In this document: positions 17,534 to 26,411 of the stretch, one piece after another | How the letters are laid out: every line of letters starts with the position of its first letter | How positions within the stretch are numbered: the first letter of the stretch is position 1 | Source of the DNA: Thainema sp966674685 | Lineage (GTDB): Bacteria > Cyanobacteriota > Cyanobacteriia > Phormidesmidales > Phormidesmidaceae | Direction of reading: 5' to 3' | Assembly: GCA_966674685.1 (NCBI GenBank) | Contig: CBKWJC010000002.1 | Location: 82,700 to 146,699, forward strand | Length of the DNA: 64,000 nucleotides | Made by a program: the position numbers and the translations under genes | Notes under the pieces: generated by a model | What the model saw: the letters and a program-made list of their open reading frames with translations, nothing else | Told to the model about the DNA's origin: nothing | Databases searched by the model: none

Positions 17534-18070
17534 ATGTCTTCAGCCCGTTCCTCCTACTCTCAGTCCACCGCTGCGCTGTCTAGTCAGCCGGATATTAGTC
17601 GAGGGGAACTGACTGAGTACCAAACTTGTATTCGCCAGGTTGCCGCTCAGTCTGAGCTACAAATTGCTGGCATTGAGCATCCTACGGTGATTTGCTATTT
17701 CGATTGGCTGAATCAGGAAGCCTACGATCAGGCCGTCACCCTGTTTACAGAAGATGGCATCCTCTACGCGCCGTTTGAGTCTGGCATTCAAGGCAGAAAT
17801 GCGATCGCAGATTATCTGAAAACTGAGGCCAAAGGAATGCAGCTCCAGCCCCGTGAAGGTGTGGTGCAGCCTACTAACGATGAGGCCGATGAGGAATCTG
17901 AAAGTGAACCCGACGATACGTATCAAATTCTAGTCACAGGTAAGGTGCAAACATCAGTATTTGGCGTAAACGTCCAGTGGACATTTACCTTAACCCCAGA
18001 TGATCAGCTCACCGCTGTCCGCGTGAAATTGCTAGCCTCTCCTAAGGAACTGCTCAACCTACGACGATAA
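17534..18070 (+). CDS. NTF2-like protein related to the OCP C-terminal domain
   Basis: 178 residues: a polar N-terminal arm (~1-45), then one NTF2-like fold. From PTVICYF to the end it tracks the C-terminal domain of orange carotenoid protein: LFTEDGILYAPFE, IQGRNAIADYL, QLQPREGV, VTGKVQT and the closing LLASPKELLNL. Using the OCP sequence from memory, Y55 and W149 fall at the two residues that hydrogen-bond the ketocarotenoid (OCP Y201 and W288), whereas the W277 position is Val142. An acidic insertion (about residues 115-128) is not in OCP. It may be a carotenoid-carrier homologue (CTDH-like) or a divergent NTF2 protein without pigment. It stands alone, with no N-terminal-domain (HCP) gene in the window. 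Confidence 0.8.
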   Translation: MSSARSSYSQSTAALSSQPDISRGELTEYQTCIRQVAAQSELQIAGIEHPTVICYFDWLNQEAYDQAVTLFTEDGILYAPFESGIQGRNAIADYLKTEAKGMQLQPREGVVQPTNDEADEESESEPDDTYQILVTGKVQTSVFGVNVQWTFTLTPDDQLTAVRVKLLASPKELLNLRR

Positions 18071-18073
18071 GTA

Positions 18074-18179
18074 ATATGAAGTCCGGTTGGAAACCCATAA
18101 TTTATTTTTTGAGAAACGCTTGCGGAGCAAGCGTTTCTCAAAAAATAAATTATGTTCTCTTATACGCGGACTTGACATA
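18074..18179. mobile_element. Palindromic MITE-like element, copy B
   Basis: Begins ATATGAAGTCCGG four bases after the upstream stop codon and ends GCGGACTTGACAT. The central arms around AAACGCTTGCGGAGCAAGCGTTT are perfectly paired out to ATAATTTATTTTTTGAG. Same family as the copies at 11515, 32710 and 45534. By position it could double as transcription terminator of the NTF2-like gene. Confidence 0.75.
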
Positions 18180-18208
18180 ACGGGTGCGTCGTATATCCAA
18201 AATCCAGC

Positions 18209-18275
18209 GTAGGGGCGGGTTTAGCCAATACATCCTGGCTCTGCATTGAAATTGATCAACAAAACCCGCCCTTAC
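18209..18275. repeat. Inverted repeat, REP-like
   Basis: GTAGGGGCGGGTTT on the left pairs with AAAACCCGCCCTTAC on the right, loop about 38 bases. Related in sequence to the repeat at 56-122. Confidence 0.55.
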
Positions 18276-18331
18276 AGAGGTATCCCGCCCTACAGAAGTG
18301 CATTTTGTAGGATTGGGGCGCGTGTCAGAGA

Positions 18332-18877
18332 CTAAACGTTGCCTAGCTTAATCAGTTCAACCGAGTCGCGGCCATCTTCAGCCTGTAGATGAACCTTGAC
18401 TTGCTCATCTTTCGATGTGGGTAGCTCTTTGCCGACAAAGTCCGCATGAATGGGCAGCGCCCGATGTCCTCGATCCACCAGAACCGCTAGCCAAATTGTC
18501 TCAGGCCGACCATATTCATTCACAGCATTCAGCGCTGCCCGAATCGTGCGACCGCTGTAAATCACGTCGTCAACCAGCACGACGTTGTGAGCGGAAAGGT
18601 CAAACGGAATTTTGGATTTGGCCGGAGTGCGGGCACCGATCTTATCGAGATCATCGCGAAAAAAGGTAATATCAATCGCTCCGATCGCAGGTCGCATTCC
18701 TTCTAACATTTCAATTTGATCGGCTAAGCGATGGGCCAGCGGCACTCCACGAGTGTAGATGCCGATCAGGATTAAATTCTCGACGCTGCCAGCTTTCTCC
18801 AAAATTTGCGACGCCAATCGGGTGATGGTACGACGAATTTCTTCTTCAGAGAGGATTTCAATCGGTTCGGGGGTCAT
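18332..18877 (-). CDS. pyrR: PyrR bifunctional regulator/uracil phosphoribosyltransferase
   Basis: About 181 residues of a type I phosphoribosyltransferase. The PRPP-binding loop is VVLVDDVIYSGRTIRAAL, and GIYTRGVPLAHRLA, VDRGHRALPIHADFVGKELPTS are typical of PyrR, which binds pyr mRNA in some bacteria and has uracil phosphoribosyltransferase activity. The start MTPEPIEILSEEEI at 18877 (or ATG 18892) is chosen because homologues begin there; a longer frame to 18982 would run through a large palindrome. No pyr biosynthesis gene adjoins it, so in this organism regulation of an operon by it cannot be inferred from context. Confidence 0.9.
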   Translation of the reverse strand: MTPEPIEILSEEEIRRTITRLASQILEKAGSVENLILIGIYTRGVPLAHRLADQIEMLEGMRPAIGAIDITFFRDDLDKIGARTPAKSKIPFDLSAHNVVLVDDVIYSGRTIRAALNAVNEYGRPETIWLAVLVDRGHRALPIHADFVGKELPTSKDEQVKVHLQAEDGRDSVELIKLGNV

Positions 18878-18924
18878 GGGGGTTAAAACCATCCGCTCAA
18901 ACGCATACATCCAAATCCTAAACC

Positions 18925-18971
18925 AGAAGACGCCATTCGCCGCTGCAGCGCAGCGGCGAATGGCGTCTTCT
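18925..18971 (-). promoter_or_regulatory. Perfect 21-bp-arm hairpin in the pyrR leader
   Basis: AGAAGACGCCATTCGCCGCTG and its exact reverse complement flank a 5-base loop, 33-48 bases before the pyrR start. It could be a terminator of the upstream gene at 19025 on the same strand, or a leader structure. It is not followed by a clear T run on the minus strand. Confidence 0.55.
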
Positions 18972-19024
18972 ATCAGGTGCAAGAGTTTAGATAGTTAGGT
19001 GGAAAACTCGATACATCCAGTGAA

Positions 19025-19621
19025 TTAGGCAGAAGCAGGTGAATCGGATTCACCCGCAGGCGTGGATTGGTCTTCGCTGCTGAGAAAATCGCGTGCTTTC
19101 AGCGAGAGTCCCACCCGAGAAATGCCTGTAAACAGGATGCTCACACCGAGCAGTGTACCTAGTAGCCACGGCGCATTAAAGGGAAACTGGAACCAGATCA
19201 TGCCACCTAAAATCAGGGTGATGATGCCGTTCATTAGCGCCCATGTCCAGTTTTGTCGGGGTCGCAAGCGGAAGGCCAGAATCAGCTCAAACACGCCTTC
19301 GGTGAGCAAGAAGCTACCCAGCAGCAGCGTTAATGTCAAAATTCCGGTACGCGGATAGAAAAACAGCATGAGTCCGGTAGCAATATACAGAACACCCAAT
19401 AGAGCTTTCCAAATGGTGTTACCTTCATCGTGGGTTTGATAGGCATAAACTAGCTTAGCGACCCCGGCTGAAACCAGAATGAGTGCTATCCAGGTTTCGA
19501 CAAAGACGGTTGAAACGATAGGAAGCGCGATCGCAATTACCCCTAATACGGTCAATACAATCCCAGTCCAAAGCGTGCGGTTACTAACTTGTTTTGGATT
19601 CGCTGGAGCATCAGTTGCCAT
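19025..19621 (-). CDS. HdeD-like (DUF308) membrane protein
   Basis: 198 residues with six hydrophobic helices arranged as the DUF308/HdeD family: LWTGIVLTVLGVIAIALP, LLGVLYIATGLMLFFYP and LMNGIITLILGGMIWFQFP show the repeated short helix-hairpin pattern. HdeD contributes to acid resistance in enterobacteria; the cyanobacterial role is unknown. The C-terminal 25 residues are a polar Ser/Glu-rich tail. It is transcribed toward pyrR with about 145 bases between. Confidence 0.85.
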   Translation of the reverse strand: MATDAPANPKQVSNRTLWTGIVLTVLGVIAIALPIVSTVFVETWIALILVSAGVAKLVYAYQTHDEGNTIWKALLGVLYIATGLMLFFYPRTGILTLTLLLGSFLLTEGVFELILAFRLRPRQNWTWALMNGIITLILGGMIWFQFPFNAPWLLGTLLGVSILFTGISRVGLSLKARDFLSSEDQSTPAGESDSPASA

Positions 19622-19815
19622 AAAAAATCTCTTCCAGTTCTAACTGCATTACGCATAGGCTAGAGAATTTTTTATAGGCGTTGATAGATCCCAAGACAGA
19701 TTGTCAGTGATTTCCGGTCTCAACTCTCAATCTTAGAAGGAAAGGGAGTTTGAGTCGGATCTGGTTCCCTTCTCTCAAACGTGGGAGAAGGACTGGGAAC
19801 GAGGGCAAATGCAGT

Positions 19816-20868
19816 TTATAAGAAAGCAGTGTAATCTTCACCCAAAAACAGTGCCCGCTCAGCCCGTCGCCGCCGAGTTAGGCCAGCTAGTACGCGACCG
19901 CCACCTTTATTCCAGCGCAAAAACTCCTCTGCCGCTGCACTGTAGTTGTTTTGGTTAAGCACTCGCCGCAGGGTTGAACTGGCCAATGCACCAGCCCCGA
20001 CGTTATACGTAAAAGACACGAGCGCGGAAAACTGGTCAGAATTGAGCGGTGCTTGAATACTGCTCGACACCGCCTGCTCAAATTTGCGGAGGTCATCTCG
20101 AAGGAAAGCTTCCGCCTCGGCCTCAGTGATCTGCATGCCGGGACGCACCCCGCGAGTCGTGCCATAGCCAATTGTCCAAACGCCGACCGCATCTAGATAG
20201 GCTTTCAATTCCAACCCCTCAAAGGATTTCAGCAGGTGCAGTCCTTTTTCGTTAATCTGTTTCTCGTTGATTTGCCCAGTGGAACGTGCCAAAGCCGCTG
20301 TCGCGGGTTGAGACAAATTGACGACTTTTCCTGCCTGCAATACCTCGACGTGAGCAGCATAGACATACCAGGTGTTGCGGCCTTGTAAATGAATTTGCTT
20401 ACCGTCTTGATCTTGACCCAGCGCCAGTTTCAGATGATACCCATCCAGGGTGTAGCTATTGAGCGGCATAGTTGTATTGGCCTTCACCAGGCACTTCTGA
20501 CCATCCGGTAGAGCAGAACTTTGGTCAGTGTTGAGCTTAAACCAGGTATCAGATTTGATTCTGAGTTGAAGCACACTTGGCTCGTCGTCCGTCGTGGGTG
20601 GAAAAAGATTAATCTCCTCGCCATCACGCAAGATATCAACGGCTGGTTCATAGACAAACCAAGTGTTGCGACCCTTAAAGAAAATCTGCTTGCCCTCGTC
20701 ATCTTGACCCAGCGTAATCCGCAGATGATTGCCAACGAGAGAATAGGCGGCTAGCGGCAGTTCTGTTCCAGATTCAATATATTGCCGCTGACTGTCGGGT
20801 AGTTTTGATCCCTGATCGGTTGTCAGTTTTAACCAAGTATCGAGCACAAACTTGACGGAGTAAGGCAT
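19816..20868 (-). CDS. GH24 lysozyme with two N-terminal repeat modules
   Basis: 350 residues from the ATG at 20868, which has AGGTG upstream. Residues ~1-90 and ~100-186 are two copies of one module: DTWLKLTTDQGSKLPD / DTWFKLNTDQSSALPD, then LRITLGQDDEGKQI / LKLALGQDQDGKQI and GRNTWFVYEP / GRNTWYVYAA. The C-terminal part is a T4-type muramidase with catalytic E217, D226 and T232 in SFEGLELKAYLDAVGVWTIGYG, matching the E-9-D-6-T spacing of T4 lysozyme. It should cleave peptidoglycan, with the modules probably binding wall or another ligand. No signal peptide is seen, so release would need a holin, or an unusual route. No phage genes adjoin it. Confidence 0.88.
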   Translation of the reverse strand: MPYSVKFVLDTWLKLTTDQGSKLPDSQRQYIESGTELPLAAYSLVGNHLRITLGQDDEGKQIFFKGRNTWFVYEPAVDILRDGEEINLFPPTTDDEPSVLQLRIKSDTWFKLNTDQSSALPDGQKCLVKANTTMPLNSYTLDGYHLKLALGQDQDGKQIHLQGRNTWYVYAAHVEVLQAGKVVNLSQPATAALARSTGQINEKQINEKGLHLLKSFEGLELKAYLDAVGVWTIGYGTTRGVRPGMQITEAEAEAFLRDDLRKFEQAVSSSIQAPLNSDQFSALVSFTYNVGAGALASSTLRRVLNQNNYSAAAEEFLRWNKGGGRVLAGLTRRRRAERALFLGEDYTAFL

Positions 20869-21001
20869 GGTAGGGCACCTTCCATAAAATGAAAATTGTG
20901 GTGAGACTGTTGGAACACAGTGCTGATAAAACGCGTGATACAACAGCTTCAACCTATAGTGACCTATCAAGTTTGCAAAATTAGTATTGGTCAGATTTTT
21001 T

Positions 21002-22309
21002 TTAAGGAATTGCTTTTATGGGCATGACCAGCATTTTATCGACGCGGTTGCCGTCCATATCCATCACTTCAAACCGCAAACCGCCCCATTCAAAATGGTC
21101 AGCAGCAACCGGAATGCGACCCAGGTGAGTAATCACAAAACCACCGAGAGTTTGATAATTGCCCATTTCTTCACCTGGTAGGCGACCCAGTTCAAATAAA
21201 TCTTTGAACTTGTCAATCGACACCATCCCGTCTAGCAGCCAAGAGCCATCTTCTCGCTGTACGGCAGAGGTGTCTTCCGACTGCCCAACCGAGGGGAGAT
21301 CGCCAATGATCGCTTCCAGAATGTCATTGAGCGTGACGATGCCCTGAATTACACCGTACTCATCGACTGCGATCGCAATATGAGTATCCGACTGCTTGAA
21401 CATTTCCATAATCCGCAGTGCCCGAGTGGTTTCCGGCACAAACAGCGGTTGGCGCAGAGCCGAAGTCAAATCCATCGGTTCGCCCGCCATGCTGCGAGCC
21501 AGCAGATCGGTGATATGTACCACACCTAGCACGTTGTCCAGCGTGTTCTGACAAACGGGAAAGCGCGAGTGATCACTCTGGGTAATTTTGAGCCGATTCT
21601 CGTCGGCAGAGCTGTTGAGGTTCAGCCAAACGATGTCGGGACGCGGCGTCATCAAGGCGCTAATTGGCTGATCGTCGAGGCGGAAAATGCGCTCCACCAT
21701 ATCCTGCTCAGCCGCTTCAAACATGCCCGCTTCGCGCCCCTGCTCTAGCAAGACTTTGATTTCATCTTCGGTCACCAGCGGCTCGGTTTCCGTGGGGCCA
21801 ACCCCAAACAGCTTCAACCCCAGTTCTGTAGACGCGCTGAGCAAGCGGACAGCCGGAGATGCGATCGCAGATAGCAACTGCATCGGAATTGCGATCGCAG
21901 TGGCAATTTTCTCGGGCGCATTTAAGGCGAGACGCTTCGGCACCAGTTCCCCCACCACCAGGGATAAGTAGGTAATGAGGAGGACAACAAACAGCAGGCT
22001 CAGAGTGCTGCTGAACGGTGCAAGAGCCGGAATTTGGTTGAGCAGTTCGGCAATTGACTGAGACAGAGTTGCACCACCAAACGCACCCGCCAAAATGCCA
22101 ACTAGCGTGATGCCAATTTGCACGGTTGAGAGAAAGCGATTGGGGCTATTCGCTAGATCCAATGCCGCTTGTGCTCGTAAATCGCCTTGATTGGCCAAGT
22201 GCTGGAGGCGAGTTTTGCGGGCAGAGACAACTGCCATCTCGGACATCGCGAACAGGCCATTGGCCAGTACCAGCAGCAAGATAACTAAAATTTCACTCGT
22301 TGTGGACAT
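21002..22309 (-). CDS. CNNM/CorC-HlyC family membrane protein
   Basis: 435 residues in the classic order: DUF21 (CNNM) membrane domain with four helices (1-~190, including the MSEMAVVSARKTRL and GELVPKRLAL signatures), two CBS domains (~205-330; ISALMTPRPDIVWL, IAVDEYGVIQGIVTLNDILEAIIGDL) and a C-terminal CorC_HlyC domain (~345-430). Members are linked to Mg2+/Co2+ handling and are often labelled hemolysins without direct proof. It is a single gene. It starts near the folded repeat at 22352, in the spacer shared with mfd. Confidence 0.92.
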   Translation of the reverse strand: MSTTSEILVILLLVLANGLFAMSEMAVVSARKTRLQHLANQGDLRAQAALDLANSPNRFLSTVQIGITLVGILAGAFGGATLSQSIAELLNQIPALAPFSSTLSLLFVVLLITYLSLVVGELVPKRLALNAPEKIATAIAIPMQLLSAIASPAVRLLSASTELGLKLFGVGPTETEPLVTEDEIKVLLEQGREAGMFEAAEQDMVERIFRLDDQPISALMTPRPDIVWLNLNSSADENRLKITQSDHSRFPVCQNTLDNVLGVVHITDLLARSMAGEPMDLTSALRQPLFVPETTRALRIMEMFKQSDTHIAIAVDEYGVIQGIVTLNDILEAIIGDLPSVGQSEDTSAVQREDGSWLLDGMVSIDKFKDLFELGRLPGEEMGNYQTLGGFVITHLGRIPVAADHFEWGGLRFEVMDMDGNRVDKMLVMPIKAIP

Positions 22310-22641
22310 GCCTCAATTGGCCTCGCGTCTCCAAAGTTAAGTAGGTTAATTCATATCTTGCACCTTGTAAGACTAAAACCAGCAGAGGTAAATTTTGCTG
22401 CCGCAACGCGGCGACAAAATCACCTATTTGGGTGTGGTGCAAGATGCAAGTTAAATCAGTCTAATCAGACTAGTGATGCTTCATCATTAAAGCGTGATTT
22501 CGCTGCACTTGGCGCTGAGGAGTCAGGTCTCTCTTCAGGTACTCCTGATCTAACCGCAACCTATGACTACAATAAGATGCATAAAGAAAGATTAAAGAGA
22601 CCTCAAGTGGGTCTGCAACCCTCTGGCACTGACGAATCCTC
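22310..22641. other. Divergent spacer with folded repeat
   Basis: 332 bases between the CorC-like gene and mfd. A folded segment spans about 22352-22446: outer arms CTTGCACC / GGTGCAAG and an inner arm pair ATTTTG(CTGCCGC) / (GCGGCGA)CAAAAT. It could be a small MITE-like repeat or a structured leader. The mfd promoter is expected between 22450 and 22640. Confidence 0.5.
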
Positions 22642-25600
22642 ATGTCCTTTTCTTCGATTACTCGCGCCCTCGGACGATCAAAACTGGCTGTAGAACTGCT
22701 GGAAAAGCTGCATCAGCAGGGTGAACTGACGCTCAATGGGGTGGCTCGTTTGCCCAAAGGTCTGGTCAGTTCGGCGCTGGCTCAATCTCAGTCTCGACCC
22801 TTGGTAGTTGTAACCGCAACCCTTGAAGAAGCTGGACGCTGGGCGGCTCAACTCGATGCAATGGGCTGGCAGACGGTGCATTTTTATCCCACGTCAGAAT
22901 CCTCGCCCTACGAGCCGTTTGATACCGAGGCGGAAATGACCTGGGGGCAGATGCAGGTACTGGCGGATTTAATTCGTAGCCGTACCGCTCAGAACACAGA
23001 TACGCCAGTAGATAGCCAAGCCAATGGCAAAGCTAATGGTAAATCCGGCGGCAAACCCAATGCTCCGTTTGCCATTGTCGCAACTGAACGAGCGCTTCAG
23101 CCGCTATTGCCACCCGTCCAGATTTTTCAAGACTATTGCGTCAATGTGCGGCAGGGGGATGAACTGAATCTCAAATCCCTTTCCCATCGGCTTGCTCGTT
23201 TGGGTTACGAGAAAGTTTCTCAGGTGGAACTGGAAGGCCAGTGGAGCCAGCGGGGCGACATCATCGACGTGTTTCCCGTGGCCTCTGAGCTACCCGTTCG
23301 TTTAGAGCTATTTGGTGATGAGGTGGATCGGATTCGTGAATTTGATCCCGCCAGTCAGCGATCGCTAGACAAAATCAACCAGATTACGCTGACGGCCACC
23401 AGCTTTTCGCCCATCGTCTTCGATGCCCTCCAGGAAAACGACCTGCTAAATCGCCTGCCTGTTTCCGACGAAGAAAAGGAGCAGTTGAGCACCGGACAGC
23501 CGATTGACGGGATGCGGCGGTTCTTGGGGCTAGCCTTTGGTCAAACGGCTTCGCTGCTGGATTACTTACCGGACAATACGCTGATTGCGCTGGATGAACC
23601 GGAACAGTGTCGCGCCCACAGCGATCGCTGGTTAGAGCACGTCGAAGATCACTGGCTGGAAGTCAATCCCCACCTGTTGTCAGGCTCCGATGCTCAGTCC
23701 GATCAGTACGCCTTTGTCAAAATCCATCGTGCCTTTGACGAATCGCTGGCTGAAATGGAGCGGTTCCAGCGGCTGAATCTGTCGGAGATTGCTGAAGCGA
23801 ATACTGGTTTAAATCTGGCTAGTCGCCCCGTGCCTGCGATTCCCCACCAGTTTGGCAAGCTAGCCGAGACGCTGAGAGAGGAGCGCGATCGCAACTTCTC
23901 AATTTGGTTAGTATCAGCTCAGCCGTCCCGCTGTGTCGCGCTGCTGCAAGAGCACGACTGTCCCGCCCAGTTTGTACCCAATCCGCGCGACTATCCGGCG
24001 ATTGACAAGCTGCAAACGCAGCATACGCCTGTGGCGGTCAAGTATTCGGGACTGGCGGAGTTAGAAGGGTTTGTGCTGCCCACTTTCCGTTTAGTGGTGG
24101 TGACTGACCGGGAATTCTTTGGTCAGCATACGCTAGCGACGCCGAGCTATGTGCGGAAGCGGCGACGGGCGGCCTCCAAGCAGGTCGATCCGAACAAGCT
24201 GCGCCCCGGTGACTTTGTCGTGCATCGCAACCACGGCATCGGCCAGTTCATCAAGCTGGAAAGTCTGACGATTAACAACGAAACGCGGGAATACTTGGTC
24301 TTAAAGTATGAAGACGGGCTGCTGCGAGTGGCTGCCGATCAGGTGGGTTCCCTCTCCCGCTTCCGCAGCACGGGCGGTGAGCGCCCAACGCTGAACAAGA
24401 TGTCCGGCAAAGCCTGGGAGCGCACCAAGAGCAAAGTCCGCAAGGCGATTAAGAAAGTAGCAGTGGATCTGCTCCAGCTCTACGCGCAGCGGGCGCAGAA
24501 TACAGGTTATGCTTACCCCACTGACATGCCCTGGCAGGAGGAACTAGAGGACTCGTTCCCCTATCAGCCGACGCCGGATCAGCTCAAGTCGGTGCAGGAC
24601 GTGAAGCGGGATATGGAGAGCGATCGGCCAATGGATCGGCTGGTCTGCGGCGACGTGGGCTTTGGCAAAACTGAGGTGGCGATTCGCGCCATTTTTAAGG
24701 CGGTCACTGCCGGAAAGCAAGTGGCGCTGCTGGCTCCCACCACGATTTTGACGCAGCAGCACTATCACACGCTGAAGGAGCGATTTGCCCCCTACCCCAT
24801 CCAGGTCGGCTTGCTAAACCGTTTCCGGACGGCCAGTGAGCGCAAGGACATCCAGCAGCGGCTGGCGACGGGTGAGCTAGACGTGGTGGTGGGTACGCAC
24901 CAGCTTTTGGGCAAAGCTGTCCAGTTCAAAGACCTGGGCCTACTCGTGGTGGACGAAGAGCAGCGATTCGGCGTCAACCAAAAAGAAAAGATCAAGGCCA
25001 TGAAGACGCAGGTGGACGTGCTCACCCTCAGCGCCACGCCAATTCCCCGGACGCTCTACATGGCGCTGTCTGGGGTGCGGGAAATGAGCCTGATCACCAC
25101 GCCGCCGCCGTCCCGTCGTCCGATTAAAACCCATCTCTCACCCTACGATCCGGAAACGGTGCGCTCGGCCATTCGCCAAGAGCTGGATCGGGGCGGTCAG
25201 GTGTTTTACGTTGTGCCCCGCGTCGAGGGCATTGAAGAGATTTCCGCTCGGCTGCGGGAGATGGTGCCCAGTGCCCGACTTGCGATCGCACATGGTCAAA
25301 TGCCCGAAGGTGAACTGGAGGCGACAATGCTGGCCTTCAGCACGGGCGAGGCGGATATTCTCCTCTGTACAACAATTATCGAATCCGGACTCGATATTCC
25401 CCGCGTCAACACCATCCTGATTGAAGACGCCCAGCGATTTGGTCTGTCGCAGCTCTATCAGTTGCGGGGTCGCGTCGGGCGGGCGGGCATTCAAGCCCAT
25501 GCTTGGCTGCTTTATCCTAAGCAGAGTTCGCTGACCGACAAAGCGCGTAAACGTCTACGAGCCATCCAGGAATTTACTCAGCTTGGCTCTGGCTATCAAT

Positions 25601-26220
25601 TAGCGATGCGCGATATGGAAATTCGCGGCGTGGGTAATCTGCTCGGTGCCGAACAGTCCGGTCAGATGGAGGCGATTGGCTTTGACCTCTATATGGAAAT
25701 GCTGGAAGAGTCGTTGGCCGAAATTCGCGGTCAGGAAATCCCGCAGGTGGACGAGACTCAAATCGACCTCAACTTCACGGCTTTTATCCCTGCCGACTAC
25801 ATTCCGGATCTGGATCAGAAGATGAGCGCCTATCGTGCGATCGCATCGGCTCAATCGAAGAAGGAACTGACCGAAATTGCCGCCGACTGGAACGATCGCT
25901 ATGGCCCGATCCCGGTAGCTGCCAGTCAACTGATTCGGATTATGGAGCTGAAGCAGGTGGCGCGCAAGCTCGGTTTCTCGCGGATTGCGCCCGAAGGCAA
26001 GCAGCATGTAGTGCTGGAAACGCCAATGGAAGAACCTGCCTGGAACCTGCTGAAGGAGAATCTGCCCGCTCACCTGCACTCGCGCTTTGTCTATTCGCCG
26101 GGTAAGGTGACGGTGCGCGGCTTGGGTTCGCTCAAACCCGATCAGCAGCTTGATAACTTGGTGGACTGGCTGAGCCGTATGCAGGGCGCATTACCAGAAC
26201 CCGCTCTAGCTGAAAGGTAA
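22642..26220 (+). CDS. mfd: Transcription-repair coupling factor Mfd
   Basis: 1192 residues. Mfd removes RNA polymerase stalled at DNA lesions and recruits UvrA. The UvrB-like N-terminal modules (~1-420) are followed by the RNA-polymerase-interacting domain from ~515 (LRPGDFVVHRNHGIGQF), then an SF2 translocase with Walker A GDVGFGKTEV (~670), motif II DEEQRFG (~772), TLSATPIPRTL, and motif VI QLRGRVGRAG. The TRCF C-terminal domain follows (~1040-1160). Residues ~115-140 form a small Gly/Asn/Lys-rich insertion (ANGKANGKSGGKPN) not usual in the family. Full length, no frame disruption. Confidence 0.96.
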   Translation: MSFSSITRALGRSKLAVELLEKLHQQGELTLNGVARLPKGLVSSALAQSQSRPLVVVTATLEEAGRWAAQLDAMGWQTVHFYPTSESSPYEPFDTEAEMTWGQMQVLADLIRSRTAQNTDTPVDSQANGKANGKSGGKPNAPFAIVATERALQPLLPPVQIFQDYCVNVRQGDELNLKSLSHRLARLGYEKVSQVELEGQWSQRGDIIDVFPVASELPVRLELFGDEVDRIREFDPASQRSLDKINQITLTATSFSPIVFDALQENDLLNRLPVSDEEKEQLSTGQPIDGMRRFLGLAFGQTASLLDYLPDNTLIALDEPEQCRAHSDRWLEHVEDHWLEVNPHLLSGSDAQSDQYAFVKIHRAFDESLAEMERFQRLNLSEIAEANTGLNLASRPVPAIPHQFGKLAETLREERDRNFSIWLVSAQPSRCVALLQEHDCPAQFVPNPRDYPAIDKLQTQHTPVAVKYSGLAELEGFVLPTFRLVVVTDREFFGQHTLATPSYVRKRRRAASKQVDPNKLRPGDFVVHRNHGIGQFIKLESLTINNETREYLVLKYEDGLLRVAADQVGSLSRFRSTGGERPTLNKMSGKAWERTKSKVRKAIKKVAVDLLQLYAQRAQNTGYAYPTDMPWQEELEDSFPYQPTPDQLKSVQDVKRDMESDRPMDRLVCGDVGFGKTEVAIRAIFKAVTAGKQVALLAPTTILTQQHYHTLKERFAPYPIQVGLLNRFRTASERKDIQQRLATGELDVVVGTHQLLGKAVQFKDLGLLVVDEEQRFGVNQKEKIKAMKTQVDVLTLSATPIPRTLYMALSGVREMSLITTPPPSRRPIKTHLSPYDPETVRSAIRQELDRGGQVFYVVPRVEGIEEISARLREMVPSARLAIAHGQMPEGELEATMLAFSTGEADILLCTTIIESGLDIPRVNTILIEDAQRFGLSQLYQLRGRVGRAGIQAHAWLLYPKQSSLTDKARKRLRAIQEFTQLGSGYQLAMRDMEIRGVGNLLGAEQSGQMEAIGFDLYMEMLEESLAEIRGQEIPQVDETQIDLNFTAFIPADYIPDLDQKMSAYRAIASAQSKKELTEIAADWNDRYGPIPVAASQLIRIMELKQVARKLGFSRIAPEGKQHVVLETPMEEPAWNLLKENLPAHLHSRFVYSPGKVTVRGLGSLKPDQQLDNLVDWLSRMQGALPEPALAER

Positions 26221-26411
26221 ATTCCTCCACATCAGATTACGGCGACGCCGTTTCTGCAATTTATCTTGATATTTGCTGTGATCTGTGTCAGCTCTTGATG
26301 ACTTGGGCACTCTAATTTTATGTTCCTTTAAGATCTGCCCTTGATCTTTCTTGGGTATCTCAGGGTGGAAAGATTCTACTCTCCGAATCCCAAGTAGACA
26401 AATTAACTGAT

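Noticed and set aside
19816..20868. Lysozyme gene as a prophage remnant
   Set aside because: No integrase, holin or structural phage genes nearby and base composition matches neighbours.
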